DNA of 64,000 nucleotides from Hybos culiciformis (GCA_964007475.1 OZ023273.1:65544108-65608107); one strand, 5' to 3'. Shown: positions 22,870-35,513, counted from the stretch's first letter. Notes: generated by a model not told the origin, from the sequence alone. Numbers and translations: made by a program.

Positions 22870-23940
22870 CACCTTGTAGATTCATCGACTAAATCTGGAA
22901 TATCATACTTGATTCTTTATTAATAAGCGCCTTCATTGAAGTGACAAAACCACCAAGCCGCTCAGTTAAATCCTTGCTATTTAGTCTTGATGGGTAAGTT
23001 CTCAGACTTGTGACTACCAAAGAAAATTTTTACGTGGTGGGTTTGTCGATTGAAGGAATATAAAAAAGTTCTTTGCATTCATTTATGTCTTCAAAAAGTG
23101 ATTTTTTTTTTTATTAAAGTTACCAAATCACTAGGAGGGATACCTTTTATACTTAAAAAGTATGGATTTGGTAATAGGGACAGGAAGTTTAGACGGGATT
23201 AAAAAGTGGGACAGTAAGTAGGTAATCGTTTACACTCTTCTTAAACCGGCGCAAGTCATAAATCAAACGTCAAATTTAGGTCGTTCAAATTTAGGTCGTA
23301 TGTAGGATTTGTAAATGTTTAAGAGATCAGAGGGGGAAAAGTATTGTTTACATCTTTTTAGAAAACCAAGACATTTCGCTGCGTTTTTTGCTGTTTCGAA
23401 AATATGAACTTTCCAACTAAGATTGGAAGTTATTTTCGAGACTAAAATGTCTAGGCCTTGAAAAGACCAGATTTGCCTTGAAAAGAAAATTGGGGATCAA
23501 AAGTTGACAGCTTTCTGGGAATAAGGGAGCATTGAGTTTTGGAGTTTTGTGTTAAACTCAGCTCTGTTGAGAAGACCCCATTGTGAAATTTTGCAAAGGT
23601 TGTGATTTATGCTACTTTGTAAAAAATTGCGTTTAGTAGTTACAGCATTTGAAGTTGCTGATTTCCTATTAATAAATTCGTAGCATGTTACCAAGTTACT
23701 GTAATCGGCGAAGCTGTTGATGGGGTTGAGAGTTGATTGCAGAAGATCATTAATGAAAATTAAAAAGAGGGTTGGAGAGAGAACACACCCTTGGGATACA
23801 CCTGAGTTTATGTTGAAAATATGTGACTGGTACCCATCGACAACAGGATTAAGTCCGAAAATGGATATGATGAAATATTGGTATATTTTCTGTATAAATC
23901 CAGTTTGGTACACATATTATACTAAAATCATGAATTAATA
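22870..23940 (-). mobile_element. Decayed LINE fragment, 5'- and probably 3'-truncated
   Basis: On the minus strand the stretch reads through the palm and C-terminal parts of a non-LTR reverse transcriptase in several frames. The fragment at 23913-23497 carries the palm. At about 23440-23330 recognisable pieces of the conserved 'SKITSNLSWKVHIF...FLKRC' thumb region follow, then 'IYKSYIRPK'-like remains near 23300. Less clear C-terminal remnants extend to about 22870. The GC content is higher than in the flanks. It belongs to a different lineage from the LINE at 8-12 kb. Ends are approximate. Confidence 0.65.
23497..23913 (-). pseudogene. Reverse transcriptase fragment (non-LTR)
   Basis: The 138-residue open piece contains VVDGY...INSGVSQGCVLSPT, then LFLIFINDLLQ and SFADYSNL. 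These are reverse transcriptase motifs B and C of an APE-type LINE. The catalytic box that should read F/Y-A-D-D is FADY here, so the second catalytic Asp is lost. The downstream KISQWGLLNRAEFN corresponds to the conserved W-rich region after the palm. No start or end of a complete ORF2 is present. Confidence 0.8.
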
Positions 23941-26900
23941 GGAATGTTGCTAAAGAAAAGCTTTAAATAAACCTTTTTTTCTATCTACAATGTAAAAAGG
24001 GTCAAATTTTAAAATTTCTGAGCTATTTAATTTTTTTTTCCTGGGAAATACTTTTCTCATTCTTATTTAAAAAAAAAAAAATAACTAGATATGTATTAGT
24101 ATAATATGCGCATATAAAACATCATCAGATTATGCGTATTTTCAGATCGGTTGATTTTGAGTATTAAGGTCGTGCAAAGCAACATTAGTCGGCTTTAAAA
24201 CTAAGTACCTACTTATAAAATAAGAAAGGAATTTATTTAAGAATGCCAAGGTTCCAAATGAATAACAAAATTTTCGACATAAAATATTTTTTAAAGTTTA
24301 TTTATTTTGAAATTACAATTTTTATTCAAAACGAATAATTGAACAACATTATCTTATGTATATATGTATAACACATTACTTTAATATTAAATTTTTGTAA
24401 ATTTTCTTTTGAATCATTTAAAATGAAGAATTTGTATTAAATCATTTTCAATTTTGACCCAATAATTAAAAATTCAAAAAAGTCCAATTTAAATATATCC
24501 TTATCCGGTAATACGTTTTCATTTGAATAGCAACCATTTCTTTAGTTAAATACAAAAGATTAAGCATTTCCACTGTAACGGAAACCATAATATCCGCCAC
24601 AAAAAAAAACCATTTTTTTTTTTGCTGTTTATTTTTGGCTTTATTTCATATTCAAATTTGCTACATATGAATTACTTGCATATTTCCCGGCTATTAATAA
24701 AAATACATATTACGGACATTTATTACACATATGCACAATGTATTTGTAAATATATCATGAAAAAAAAAATAAAATAAAAATAAAATAGAAGCAATATTAA
24801 TTTATTTTTCAAAAAGCTTTGAGTTTCATTAGCAATCATGCGAACTTTTATTATTTTATTTTTATAATCATATAAGTTTTTTTCTTTCTTTATTTTCTAA
24901 AATGAATATTCCATTTATTGAAGTTCAAAGAATATTATTTTTTAATTGATATAAATTAAAAGCCCATGAGAATTGAATATGAGCACAATAATTTTGATAT
25001 AAATAAAAATAAGGATACAGGATCATAGTTTCTTCCTATGACCTAATAAATAAATTATTTCAAAATATAAAACCCTACAAATTGCGACAATACTCTTTCA
25101 TTGCGAAAAGAATAGAACATTGAGAGTTTGGAACTTATTTAACATGATATCTAATTCTACAAGCTAAATACAAATTGCATCGTTTTTCACTGTGAATTCA
25201 TGTTCGAAGTTAGAAAAAGATACAATTGAAAAATAAACTGAATCAATAGTGTGATAATAACAACAGAAAATCGAACTTTAATGATTACCATTTCCTTATT
25301 GCTCAATGTATTTTCTCAAAAAAAAAAAAATAATTAAATATTATCATTAAGTATGATTTCGAAAAATTCAAATTATTTTCAAGTGTAAATGATTTAATTT
25401 GATGAAGTTAATTGAATAGATGATTTTTTTAACCTTCACTTTGAATTGCTATTCAAATAAAAAATAAATACTTTTTTATACATTTTTGGTACATAGTTTT
25501 AATATTAAGTTCTTTAAGTTTAGAAAGGAATATAAAACGGAACGAATTGAAATACTTCAAATACCTAGTCCTTTTTTAAATTCAACAATAAATGAAAAAT
25601 ATTTTCATGAATTTATTAGTTGTGTATGCATATAGTAAAGTGACCCATAAGCAAATAAATATATATTTTATGCAAACCTATGCAATATGTTTGCGTTGGT
25701 ATATTGAAATTCAATTGATAAAGTTAAAGCAAAAAAAAAAAAAAGAAAAAACCAACGTAAAAAGTGAAAAAAAAATTGCAATTGTTTGTTAGGATCCTTA
25801 TTCGAATTGAAAAGCTATACATCATAATATATAGTTATATTTACGTACAAAATTCGTCTATTAACTCAAGGATTTTAAATAAAACATAATATAAATATAT
25901 GCATATAAAATAATACATATATAGTTATTTTTCTTTTTCTAATAGTTTAATATTTCTTAGATCGTGGCTACTTTAAAGACACAGATTTCCTCACATCAAC
26001 GAACTATTATTATAGGTACAGGTATTCTTGCATGGATAATATTTAACTCTTATTTTAATCTTATAGTGGTCTAGTGCTCAATCATGTACATTTTTTTTTA
26101 TTCTTTTTAAACCTTTTTCGCTGCAGATTTTTATCCTACCTTCTTCGGTTACAAAAACTTCATACGATTTTGTAAAAATATTATTTTAAGCCTTTCATAT
26201 TTTTACCTGAAAAGCTAACAAACTTCTGAATAGTTATTTGTATAAAATTGCATTTAAAGCTATGTAAAGCTTACTTTACAATATGAATCAAAACTGTCGT
26301 TAAATAATTTTTTTTGTACTTGTGTTATGTGTTATGATGATATTTGCTTTGATTTACAAGCTAAAATATTTATTGAAGTTATTTATTACTAAAATGTTTT
26401 CCTTTTCTTTATCTCATCCTGTGTTCGTATGGCTTGAAGTGATCTAATTCTGGGGGGTTGTTATCCTTCCAAATGGTTATTATTATAAATGATATTTTTC
26501 TATGTGTTCCGTATTTTTATTTTATTTTTATTATTAAATTATTAAAACTTTTACCTAACAAATGAAAATAAAATACAAAAAATCTCTTTCCTTATTAAAA
26601 AAAAAAAAGAAAAAAATGTAAAAATTGTAAATTTGTATTAATAGTTTTCTTCCCTGTTTTTATTCTGCCTTGTTGTTATTATTGCTACTTATTCTGTTTT
26701 TTTTTGTTTCCAGAAAAGTTTTGTGGTCAATTCTGACATAAAATATATGTTCCGGGAAATTCATTTCCTCCAAAAACATTTCCTATGGACATTCTACTGT
26801 TTTTTGTATTTTTGTGGGAAATGTTTTTTCTATGTTTTCTAACACTGTTGAACACTAGCTTTTTATAGGCAAAAACAAGTAAAGTAAAACAAGGATTCTT

Positions 26901-29900
26901 TTTTTTTTTTTTTTTTCGTTCAATTCAATATTAACTATGAAGAAATGAAATTACTTTCATACGTTGTATGTATATATAATAGACAGATATATATAATATG
27001 TATGTATATTATGCATGTTCTTAAATATAACATACATAAGTTAAGTATATTCCATTTCTATATTTTATTCTTTTTTTTTTTATATATATGTACCTATGTT
27101 TGTATATTTAATAAAAAAAAAACATTAGAAAGGTTTAACTCTATTGCAATTTAATGTATAAAACATATGAAAATACTGTGCTGCAGTGGCCGGAACCACT
27201 AACTTTCTTATTCATGAAACTTTATCTTGCATATTTTATGTTTAGATACATTTGAATGGTTGCAGAATTTATTATCAAAGATTTGTTGGAATTTCTAAAC
27301 AATTTTAAGATAAAAACAGTAAAATAATGTTAAATTTGAATTCATTTTTTTAAAGGAAAAGTGTAATTTAAGTCTTCTGTACTATAAGACAGATCTTTTT
27401 TTGAAATAATATTTTTTTATTAAATACAAATTGGATGATTTTGAAAAATATTAATTTTGGATATTACACACATATACATATGCATTAAGATAATAAAAAT
27501 TCTTATGTTGTGTGTTCGAAATTATGAATGGGGACTTTAATAAAAGGCAAATCAATGATAACTTACTTATATAATTGTACTATATATGGAAGCGTTTTCA
27601 AAGCTTAATATTATGCATTAATTGATTTTTGCTTGAATTTATACTTGAAAAATATCTGCTTTTTTAAAATTAATTGAAATAAAATTATTTTATTGAGATG
27701 CAAATTTAGACAAAAATTAATTGAGATATAATTAGGCATTGAATAAACTTCGAATAGAAGAGAAATATATTGGCACAATTAACATATCTGATTAAAGTAC
27801 TCTTCCTCAACACGGACAATTATAAAAAAGGACATTGCTACGAATAAAGATCGATGGGACATTGTGTGTATCTTGAATGAACTATAAGACAGTAACAAAA
27901 ATTTCAGAAATCTATTTTGAACTTTTTAAATATATTGTTAGCTGCTGCTGATGATGAAAAATTTTAATTATATTCAAATACAAATCTAGGTTTTTAAATC
28001 TTATATGTTGTATAGCCATCTGTTGTATATTTCCATTCGAAATAAAATTATTATTGTTTATTAATCTTTATATGACCTACTCTACTGCTATATACAGGTG
28101 TTTGAAACATTAAATTTTTGCTATTAAAAATCTAAATCGATATGGACGAAATTTTTAAATACACATATCTACATTGTACATTTTTATTTATTTTTTACTG
28201 ATTTTTCATTTTAGATTTATTTATCATTTTTATGTCAGAAATATGTTTTTAAAAATAAACCTTTGAATGTGCACAGAATATTTTCTTACCTTTGGATGCA
28301 ATGATGAATCTAAACAGTTATGTATAATAATATATAATAAAAAAATTTGTGAAAATTGAACAAGCATATATTATTCCGTATATATAAAAATTGTGTACAA
28401 AATTAAATAAGGTGAAAATTATTATAAATAGATTTGTTTTGAAAACATTTTTTTTTTATTCTTCTTTACATATTAAATAAAATTAAGTGAGAAAAATGTA
28501 AAAATATATTATGATAAATAAATGGGTAAATTTGTTTATTTTTCCATCCGAAATGAAGAATCTTTTAAAGTGGAAGAAAATAAAAGAAATTGAATTCAAA
28601 AAAAATGTTTTATTTTTTTTTAGGTATTAGACTCTTACGTTTTGGATAAGAAAATTTGAAAATGGAGCTGCGAATTATATTGAAGATCTTGGAAAGGATA
28701 TATTATGATCTAATGGTATTTGAAATTATGTAATTATATTTGAAATTAATAATAATTTATTAATCAGACTTTTAATGAGAAAAATTATAGGATTTTTATT
28801 TTAAAATAAAATTATTTGGAAATTGAAATTTTTTTAGTTTATCTGGAATGATTTATTGCTTGGTCAAGCAATCGAGATTTTATATGAAAATTACCAATTT
28901 TTGTATAAATCACATACATTGCGTCAGATTTTCTACTTTCATATAAATTTTATTAATATATATATATATAATTATATTTTAAAAAAATATTGCATAGGAG
29001 TGTATTACTTTTATATAATACATATTATATAATATATACAATAATAAAGAAAATTTAAATGAAATTTCACGCCAAAAAACATAATTCTGTTTTTTTTTTT
29101 TTTTTTTTTTTAACTTAACCATAATTTCCGTTTAATATTAAAAAAAAAAAAAAAATGAATTATGAAATAACATTATACTTATGATTATTTTAATGATAAA
29201 AATTTTTATTTATTATGCTTATAAATAATAAATTTTTTGATTACTTCATTTTTTCCAATGTTTTATTTGTTTAAATTTTCATCCAATACTGAATTTTGGC
29301 TTTAATGTAACACAATTTTTCATAATGATGTAAAAAGATATTTAAATAAATCTCGAATTTCAAAGGATTATGAATTTTTCATTAAAAAACCAAAAAATAA
29401 ATAAATGAAAAGTAAAGAATCCGCGAAAGCAATTAAATGTATACACACAACATATAAATTTTCATTTATACGTTTTTCAACAAAATACAAAATTTAGAAA
29501 TTTGAATAATTTCCGAAAATTAAAAAAAAATTTTTTTTTTTAATTTTTTTAAGTTTATAGTACGAATTCAGATATTTAGATTTAAATTTAGGAATATTGT
29601 ATATTTTAATTTTTAAACCGAAATTATTGATAATGCTTTAATTATATTCCATATAGTCTAGTAAAAACATAGCATAGTGCTAAAATAATAGTTATCCTAA
29701 TTTTGAAATAGATTTTGTTACAAAAATGCTCAGAAAAAAAAAAAAACAGAGTTTATACGTATTACGATATTTCTTATTTCAAGGAAAAATTTAAAATCCT
29801 ATTTGAAAAGAAAATCAATAAACCAAAAGATTGCTATTTAATGTTTTTTTTTTGTGTAACCCAAACATTTTTTATAAATAAATCCCACTATAAACTTAAG

Positions 29901-31836
29901 TAGCTTTTGACATATCTTAATGTCACTACAACTAGACGTGTACCTTTTTCTTGGAAAAAAATTTTTTTTTTTTATAAAAGGAAATTGAAATGTTAAAAAA
30001 AAAGCCATTTTATATTAAAATAATGGGATAATAAACATTGTCCTTTAATGCCTTCATCTCATATTTTTCACATTTTTTCAGATAAGCTTTATAGGGAAAA
30101 AAATCACAATTTATTTTTTTTGGTATTATGACTATATTTTATAGGAAAAAGTCTGTAATCGACCATTTATTTCGCTTGATAAGTAAGCGTTCGTCGAGAA
30201 GAATTAAAAAGATATTCGTATCTTATGTTCTGATTTTTTGTTGTCCCTATATGTACTATTTCTAATTTGTTTGATAACGATGTCACATGTCATATTAAAA
30301 ATAATGTTAAAATTTAATAAAACAGAGATAATTAAAAGAGGTGTATCATATAATTTATTTGAGGGAAATATGTTGAAAACTTAAAATAAAAATTTATTAT
30401 TTCATTTATATTAAAATTACTAATTTAAATAATTTAATTAATTAATGTTTTTTTATATAAATATTGACCAACTCAGCCATACGGTCTGTTACGAAATCTC
30501 CAGATATTAGTATTTTCTATAATTTAAAAACAGTTTTCTTTACCATGACCCAATTAATGATTTCAAATTCACTCAAACTGAATAAATTTTTTATATTATT
30601 TTCTTTAATTTCATATATTTCATAAAAAGTTAGTATAAGAAAAAGAAATGTTTAATATTTTTCTTTCTTGTTGTATACTGATGCCTTTCTTCTAAGAACT
30701 GTGTTCTTATTCTTCAAAAAAAATTTTTTTTTTTTGTTCGTCAACTTATTTTATCTGATGAATTTTTGGCGAGAGCATCCATCGCATAACCACAAAATCA
30801 TATAATGTGATTGTAATGCTATCACTAAAAAAGGATTTCTTTTCTTTATAAATATATTTTTTATTATATTTTTTTTCCTTTTGGTTTTCCTTTCTTTCTT
30901 TTTTTTATGTTTTCAGAAAACTAAATCTCAAAGGATTTTTATGTTAGGTTTTTTTTTTTTTTTTCTAAAGAATAAAAAGAAAAACTGAAATAAAATAAAA
31001 TTAAGCTTTGGAGTAAAATTACTTAAACTTCACATTACGGGTCATCTTTTTGTACACACAAAAAAAAAAGTCATATTATTATATGGTAAAAAAAAATGGA
31101 ATTATTAAGGATTTTCTAGTAGTCCAACGTATTTATACATATATATTTTTTTTTAACTTAGAAATACTATAAATCCTTTTGTAATTTATAAAATTTTTTT
31201 TTACATGAGATCTTTATTTTCAAAGCGGTTTAATTTTTTTGTTTTTTTTTTCGGTTTAACTAAATTAAACTATTTTATAAAAATATATTTTTCCTCATCA
31301 TTTTCAAAGTGATTTACGCAATTTTCAAAATAAACGAATCATATATTTTATCTTTTATACATAAATATAGAATAAAAATATATAATAACTTTAAAATAAT
31401 GGTAAAAGAATTCTTGTGTATTTTAAAAAGGATTCGAAACGGGTTTATTTGGCAGAAAATTATTATTTAGTTTATTTAACATGCAAATAACATTTTAGTA
31501 GAATGCTTTGTATTATGCTTTAGAATGACTTAAATCATTATCTTAAAATACCTATCTCTTTAAAAAAATTTTTTTTTCAACCTATGAGTAATCTTCATTT
31601 AAAGCTTTTGTTTCTTTGCTGATATTATGATTGAAATGTATATAACAGTTGGCAAGCATAATGCGTATTTTAGATATTCGTCTATTCGTGTTTTTTTGGA
31701 ACAATATTTATTTCTCTTCGTTAGTTTTGGTGTAATACTTCTTAAAATCGATATTCCGAAGAATGAGTTTTTGTGAGTTGTAACTATTTTCTTTTAAATG
31801 AGAGATTAACTTGAAAAACTTTTATTCATTTTATTT
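23941..31836. other. Long AT-rich intergenic stretch without recognised genes
   Basis: I see no ORF with protein-like composition, no splice-supported exon and no tRNA-like box pair. It has frequent A/T homopolymers (for example T runs at 26900-26916 and 29094-29110, A run at 29140-29154) and TA tracts. A small GC hairpin GTGG...CCAC lies at about 27187-27200. Confidence 0.45.
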
Positions 31837-32652
31837 TCTCTAATATATAAAAACAAAGTTGTCTCTTTGTCTGCTCCGAATAGGCTCCTAAACAGCTCAA
31901 CCGATCGTTTTCAAACTTACACTAGGTCTTTGTTTCAGGTCGAGGGTCGTATAGGCTATTTTAAAATTTGATTGGCCTCCTACCCAGGGCCCTCCCTCGG
32001 AGGCGGACTTTAAAAGTTCGTCCAATTTCAATCAAATTTGAAACGTAAAAATAGGAAATGTTTACACTCAAATTTCGTAACAACAAATTTATTGTCCTCC
32101 TACTCTAGGGGAGGACTTCAAAGTTTGTCCGATTTCATTCAAATTTGGTACATAAAAATGATTAAACAAAAATTTATTGGCCCCTCTTCGAATATATAGA
32201 AATCAATTTCTTTATTTCTTTATTACGAATAATTACAAAATATTAAAAACTAAACCACTTAACACCGTCTCTTTGTGTCGGGGTCGTTATAGGCTATTGT
32301 AAAATTAGAATGGCACCCTACCAAAAAACCTCTTCCGGGGGGACTGCAGAAGTTCTTCCGATTTCAATCAAATTTGGTTCATAAAAAGAGGAAATGATTA
32401 AAAACACAAATTTGGTTTGGTTTGAAAACCTGTTTAAGGGAAGGATATCATTCGATTTCATACAATTTAAGTGTTGAATAAGTAGAAATGATAAATATTA
32501 ATTCTTCTGAACTAGCTCCTATAATTGTTTATCAACCTGACAAAAAAAAATTCCAATTAGAAAAATAAATCATTCAAAGTCCGTAGCTCAGCACGGGTTG
32601 ATGGCTATATTATATAAATGTTACATCGTTGAAACCACAGCAACGTGTGTCT
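31837..32652 (+). mobile_element. Helitron-like repeat, copy A (3' end truncated)
   Basis: It starts TCTCTAATATATAAAAAC... and continues with a 'GTCTCTTTGTCTG...CCGAATAGGCTCC...CCGATCGTTTTCAAAC' block. This block is closely matched by the adjacent copy B (32680-32740). An internal unit built around 'GGCTATTTTAAAATTTGATTGGC ... TTCGTCCAATTTCAATCAAATTTG' recurs about three times (31945-32060, about 32095-32170, 32280-32400). It ends with the 'CGGGTTGATGGCTATATTAT...CCACAGCAACGTGTGT' block but lacks the final hairpin and CTAG present in copy B. There is no transposase. The Helitron assignment rests on the TC start and on copy B's end. Confidence 0.5.
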
Positions 32653-32919
32653 TCTATATATTTAAGGCAGAAGTTCTCTCTTTGTCTGTTCCGAATAGGC
32701 TCCTAAACCGCTCAACCGATCGTTTTCAAACCATGTCTTTGTTTCGGAGGTCGGGGTTCGTTATAGGCTATTTTAAAATTTGATTGGCCCCCTACCCAGA
32801 GACCTCACCTGAGTGCGAACTTAAAAAGTTCGTCAGATTTTATTCAAATTTCGTACGTAAAAAGAGGAAATGATTAAAACCACAAATTTAGTTTTGTTTG
32901 GGAACCTGTTTAAGGGAAG

Positions 32920-32953
32920 GATATCATTCGATTTCATATAATTTAATTGAATA
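32920..32953 (+). repeat. 34-bp direct repeat, left of the GCCGC-motif element
   Basis: This copy begins GATATCATTCGATTTCATAT and ends GAATA. It is identical to 34043-34076 on the other side of the insertion and belongs to the Helitron-like host repeat; copy A has a single version near 32448. Fifteen extra bases, a partial repeat of its own tail, lie between this copy and the inverted-repeat end. Confidence 0.85.
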
Positions 32954-32968
32954 TAATTTAATTGAAAT

Positions 32969-34042
32969 GGTGTCCGGAAATAGCGCCGCCCGACATAGTG
33001 CCGCTTGTTAAACAGAAATAGCGCCGCCATATTTTCGACATTAAACTTAAACTGAAATAGTGCCGCTCAATTCGATATCATATAAAACTGAAATAGCGCT
33101 GCCGATATCAGTTTTCTAAATTGGCGGCACTATTTCAGTTGAAACTGAATTAATGCCTCCAACTTCAAACTGAAATATCGCCGCCGATTTCATTTTTCTG
33201 AATTGGCGGCACAAATTCAACATTTTTTGAATTAGCATGGCTACAAAAATGTCGGACGATCCAGAGAGGGTGAAAAAAAAAAATTGTTATAGCTGTTGTG
33301 CATAATGGGTGACTGCTATCGCGTCCCACTCGCTTCGCGCGAAGCGCTCGCAAAAAAAAAAAAACCGTTTCCCGAAATGCTTTTTCTACATTAAATAGGT
33401 CAAATCGGGTCCGCGCAATAACTCATCGGTACTTAAATCATCGGTCGATTTTGGATAAGTTTATGCATTTTAACTCATCCGAAAATTGGCCGATGATTGA
33501 CCAACCACCAGTCCGCCCGCCCGCAGCCCCCACCCTCCCCTCTTTCTCGCTCTGGGACACTTCCTCTACTGCTAACACAAAAATTCGGCCAATCATTGTG
33601 CAAGGAGTAAGTAGCGTAGTGTTTGTCACAACGGGAGAAAGTTGGCCGTACAAAATGTATGGAAAAGCTGTTGTGCGTAATGGGTGACTGCTACCGCGTC
33701 CCATTCGCTTCGCGCAAACATGATTTTTGCTGGCGGCACTATTTCAGTTCCAAGTGAAATAGTGCCGCTCATTTCTGTTTTCATATAAAACTGAAATAGC
33801 GCCGCCGATATCAGTTTTCTGAATTGGCGGCACAATTTCAGTTGAAACTGAATTAATGCCGCCCATTCCAGACTGAAATATCGCCGCGATTTACGAGTAG
33901 CGGCACTATTACAGTTTAAATTCAATTAAAAATAAATTAGCGGCACTATTTCAATTTCAACTGAAATAGTGCCGCCTCCCTTGGCGGCGCTATTTCAGTT
34001 TCTCGGGCGGCGCTATGTCAGGCGGCGCTATTACATGGAGCC
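32969..34042. mobile_element. Unclassified CpG-rich element packed with a GCCGC motif
   Basis: The ends are imperfect inverted repeats: 36 bp at 32969-33004 and 34007-34042 match at 28 positions, and the inner 26 bp nearly fully (core AATAGCGCCGCC). The motif (A)AATAG[CT]GCCGC, or its reverse complement, occurs about 19 times in 1.07 kb in both orientations, often next to ACTGAAA/TTTCAGT. A 130-bp block (33061-33190) recurs in direct orientation at 33763-33892, and a 50-bp block (33291-33340) recurs at 33666-33715. No transposase ORF is convincing. The GC content is far above the surroundings. A 34-bp direct repeat of host sequence flanks it. Layout suggests a non-autonomous DNA transposon or foldback; I cannot name the superfamily. 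Confidence 0.6.
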
Positions 34043-34076
34043 GATATCATTCGATTTCATATAATTTAATTGAATA
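34043..34076 (+). repeat. 34-bp direct repeat, right of the GCCGC-motif element
   Basis: It is identical to 32920-32953 and abuts the right inverted-repeat end directly. It continues into the remaining Helitron-like sequence (CGTAGAAATGATAAAT...). Confidence 0.85.
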
Positions 34077-34503
34077 CGTAGAAATGATAAATCTTAATTC
34101 CCCTTAGATATTTTCCCCAAATTTATAAAATAACTAGCTCTTATAATTGTTTATGAACCTGACAACAAAAATTCCATTTAGATAAATATATCATTCAGAG
34201 TACGTAGCTGATTACGGGTTGACGGCTATATTATATAAATGTCACAGATAAAGCAAAACCACAGCAATGTGTAGCCGGGTACAGCTAGTATAATATATTA
34301 CTCAATTGTTCATTATAATTATAATTTTTTATTCGAAATTCGTATACTATATGTTCAGAAATATTAAATTTCAACTTTAGAAGACTGTTCTTGTATTTAA
34401 CTATAATTAATGCTATAAAGGTATAACTATAGTTAGTACTATAAAGGTTCTAAATATATATAGGTTTCTGATAAAATATTTTACTAGTATCAAATTAAAC
34501 CCC

Positions 34504-34819
34504 TGTAGTGGTTCATTTCATTTTCATATAAAATCAATACATCAAGTTTTCATTATTAAAAATGTAAATTATAAATTTAGATTTTTATTTCAGTTATAAT
34601 TTTTAGTTCTCATAGAGAATTTGAATTTTAAAATAAAAAAAAAAAATATATTAATTTTCCTTAAAAAAAAAATGTTTAAATTATTATAATTTTTCAATAA
34701 AAATATTCTTTCTAATAATAAATATTATAATTAATTATAAATAAAATTATATATATAATTCTAAATAAATACTTAATTTTTAATTTTTATATAATGGTTT
34801 TAATTTATTAACCGTTATA
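34504..34819 (+). repeat. 5' LTR of the CsRn1-like retrotransposon
   Basis: I place the LTR from TGTAGTGG to CCGTTATA, two bases before the primer-binding site. The ends would be inverted (TGTAGTGG/CCACTACA) but for substitutions in the right end. A TATA-like CATATAAAA lies near 34525. There is no second LTR in the window to confirm the limits. Confidence 0.55.
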
Positions 34820-34821
34820 AT

Positions 34822-34833
34822 TGGTGACCCCGA
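34822..34833 (+). promoter_or_regulatory. Primer-binding site complementary to tRNA-Trp
   Basis: TGGTGACCCCGA matches 12 bases complementary to the 3' end of insect tRNA-Trp (CGGGGTCA plus CCA), where minus-strand synthesis starts. The match fails after the 12th base. CsRn1-clade elements use tRNA-Trp as primer (family knowledge). Confidence 0.75.
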
Positions 34834-35049
34834 AGTTAAAAAAAAATTTCAAGAAGACTCCATTCAATAACAATTTCAACTTATTCATGAATTATTCAAC
34901 AATTATTTAATAATTTCAATTTCGTATTATAAATTTATCATTCAACATTTTTCAACAATACATAAATTATTGTAGAATTTTCAACATTATTATTATTTTT
35001 AATTATTCTACAATTTCATAGTTTTCAACAATTATTTATAATTTTCAGC

Positions 35050-35184
35050 TTCCAATTTATTCAACAATATTATTGAAGAACAATTATCAAACAATTCCAA
35101 TTTATTCAACAATATTATTGAAGAACAATTATCAAACAATTCCATTTTATTCAACAATATTATTGAAGAAGAATTATCAAACAA
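35050..35184 (+). repeat. Tandem repeat, three copies of 45 bp, in the retrotransposon leader
   Basis: Units start at 35050, 35095 and 35140 with TTCCAATTTATTCAACAATA or a close variant. They lie in a leader that is altogether rich in TTCAACAATT. They create a spurious repetitive ORF (35073-35363) that I do not regard as coding. Confidence 0.85.
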
Positions 35185-35513
35185 TTTCAATTAGTATTCA
35201 ACAAATTTTTCAATTCGTATTCAACTATTTTCAACAATTGTTAACAATTATCAAAAAATTTCAATTATTTCACAGCTTTCTAACATATTGCAGAATTTTC
35301 AATCATAAAATAAATTTTCAACAAAACATATTGAAGAACATATTGAAGAATTTTCAATCATAAAACAAATTTTCAACAAAACCAGATAAATTTTTAAATC
35401 AATATATTATTTTATATTTTAATTTTTATATATTATTATTATCATATTATTATATTATTATTATTACAATTATTTTTACACTTATTTTATATTACATATA
35501 AATTAAATTTACC

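Larger units (their letters stand above)
32653..34288 (+). mobile_element. Helitron-like repeat, copy B, split by another insertion
   Basis: It begins TCTATATATTTAAGG and repeats the head of copy A (CTCTTTGTCTGTTCCGAATA). The tail block (CGGGTTGACGGCTATATTAT...ACCACAGCAATGTGTAG) ends TGTAGCCGGGTACAGCTAG, followed by T. A 3' end with a small hairpin (TGTA/TACA around GCCGGG) just before CTAG is typical of Helitrons. No Rep/helicase is encoded, so it is non-autonomous. Copy B is interrupted between about 32954 and 34042 by the GCCGC-motif element. The two copies are head to tail with no spacer. Confidence 0.5.

Noticed and set aside
33438..33925. Overlapping ORFs on both strands in the GCCGC element
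   Set aside because: They arise from the GC-rich composition and repeats; no family resemblance, and the frames end at repeat borders.
35073..35363. 96-codon plus-strand ORF with repeated 'NNYQTIPFYSTILLK'
   Set aside because: It is translation of the 45-bp tandem repeats in the retrotransposon leader, upstream of the real gag start.
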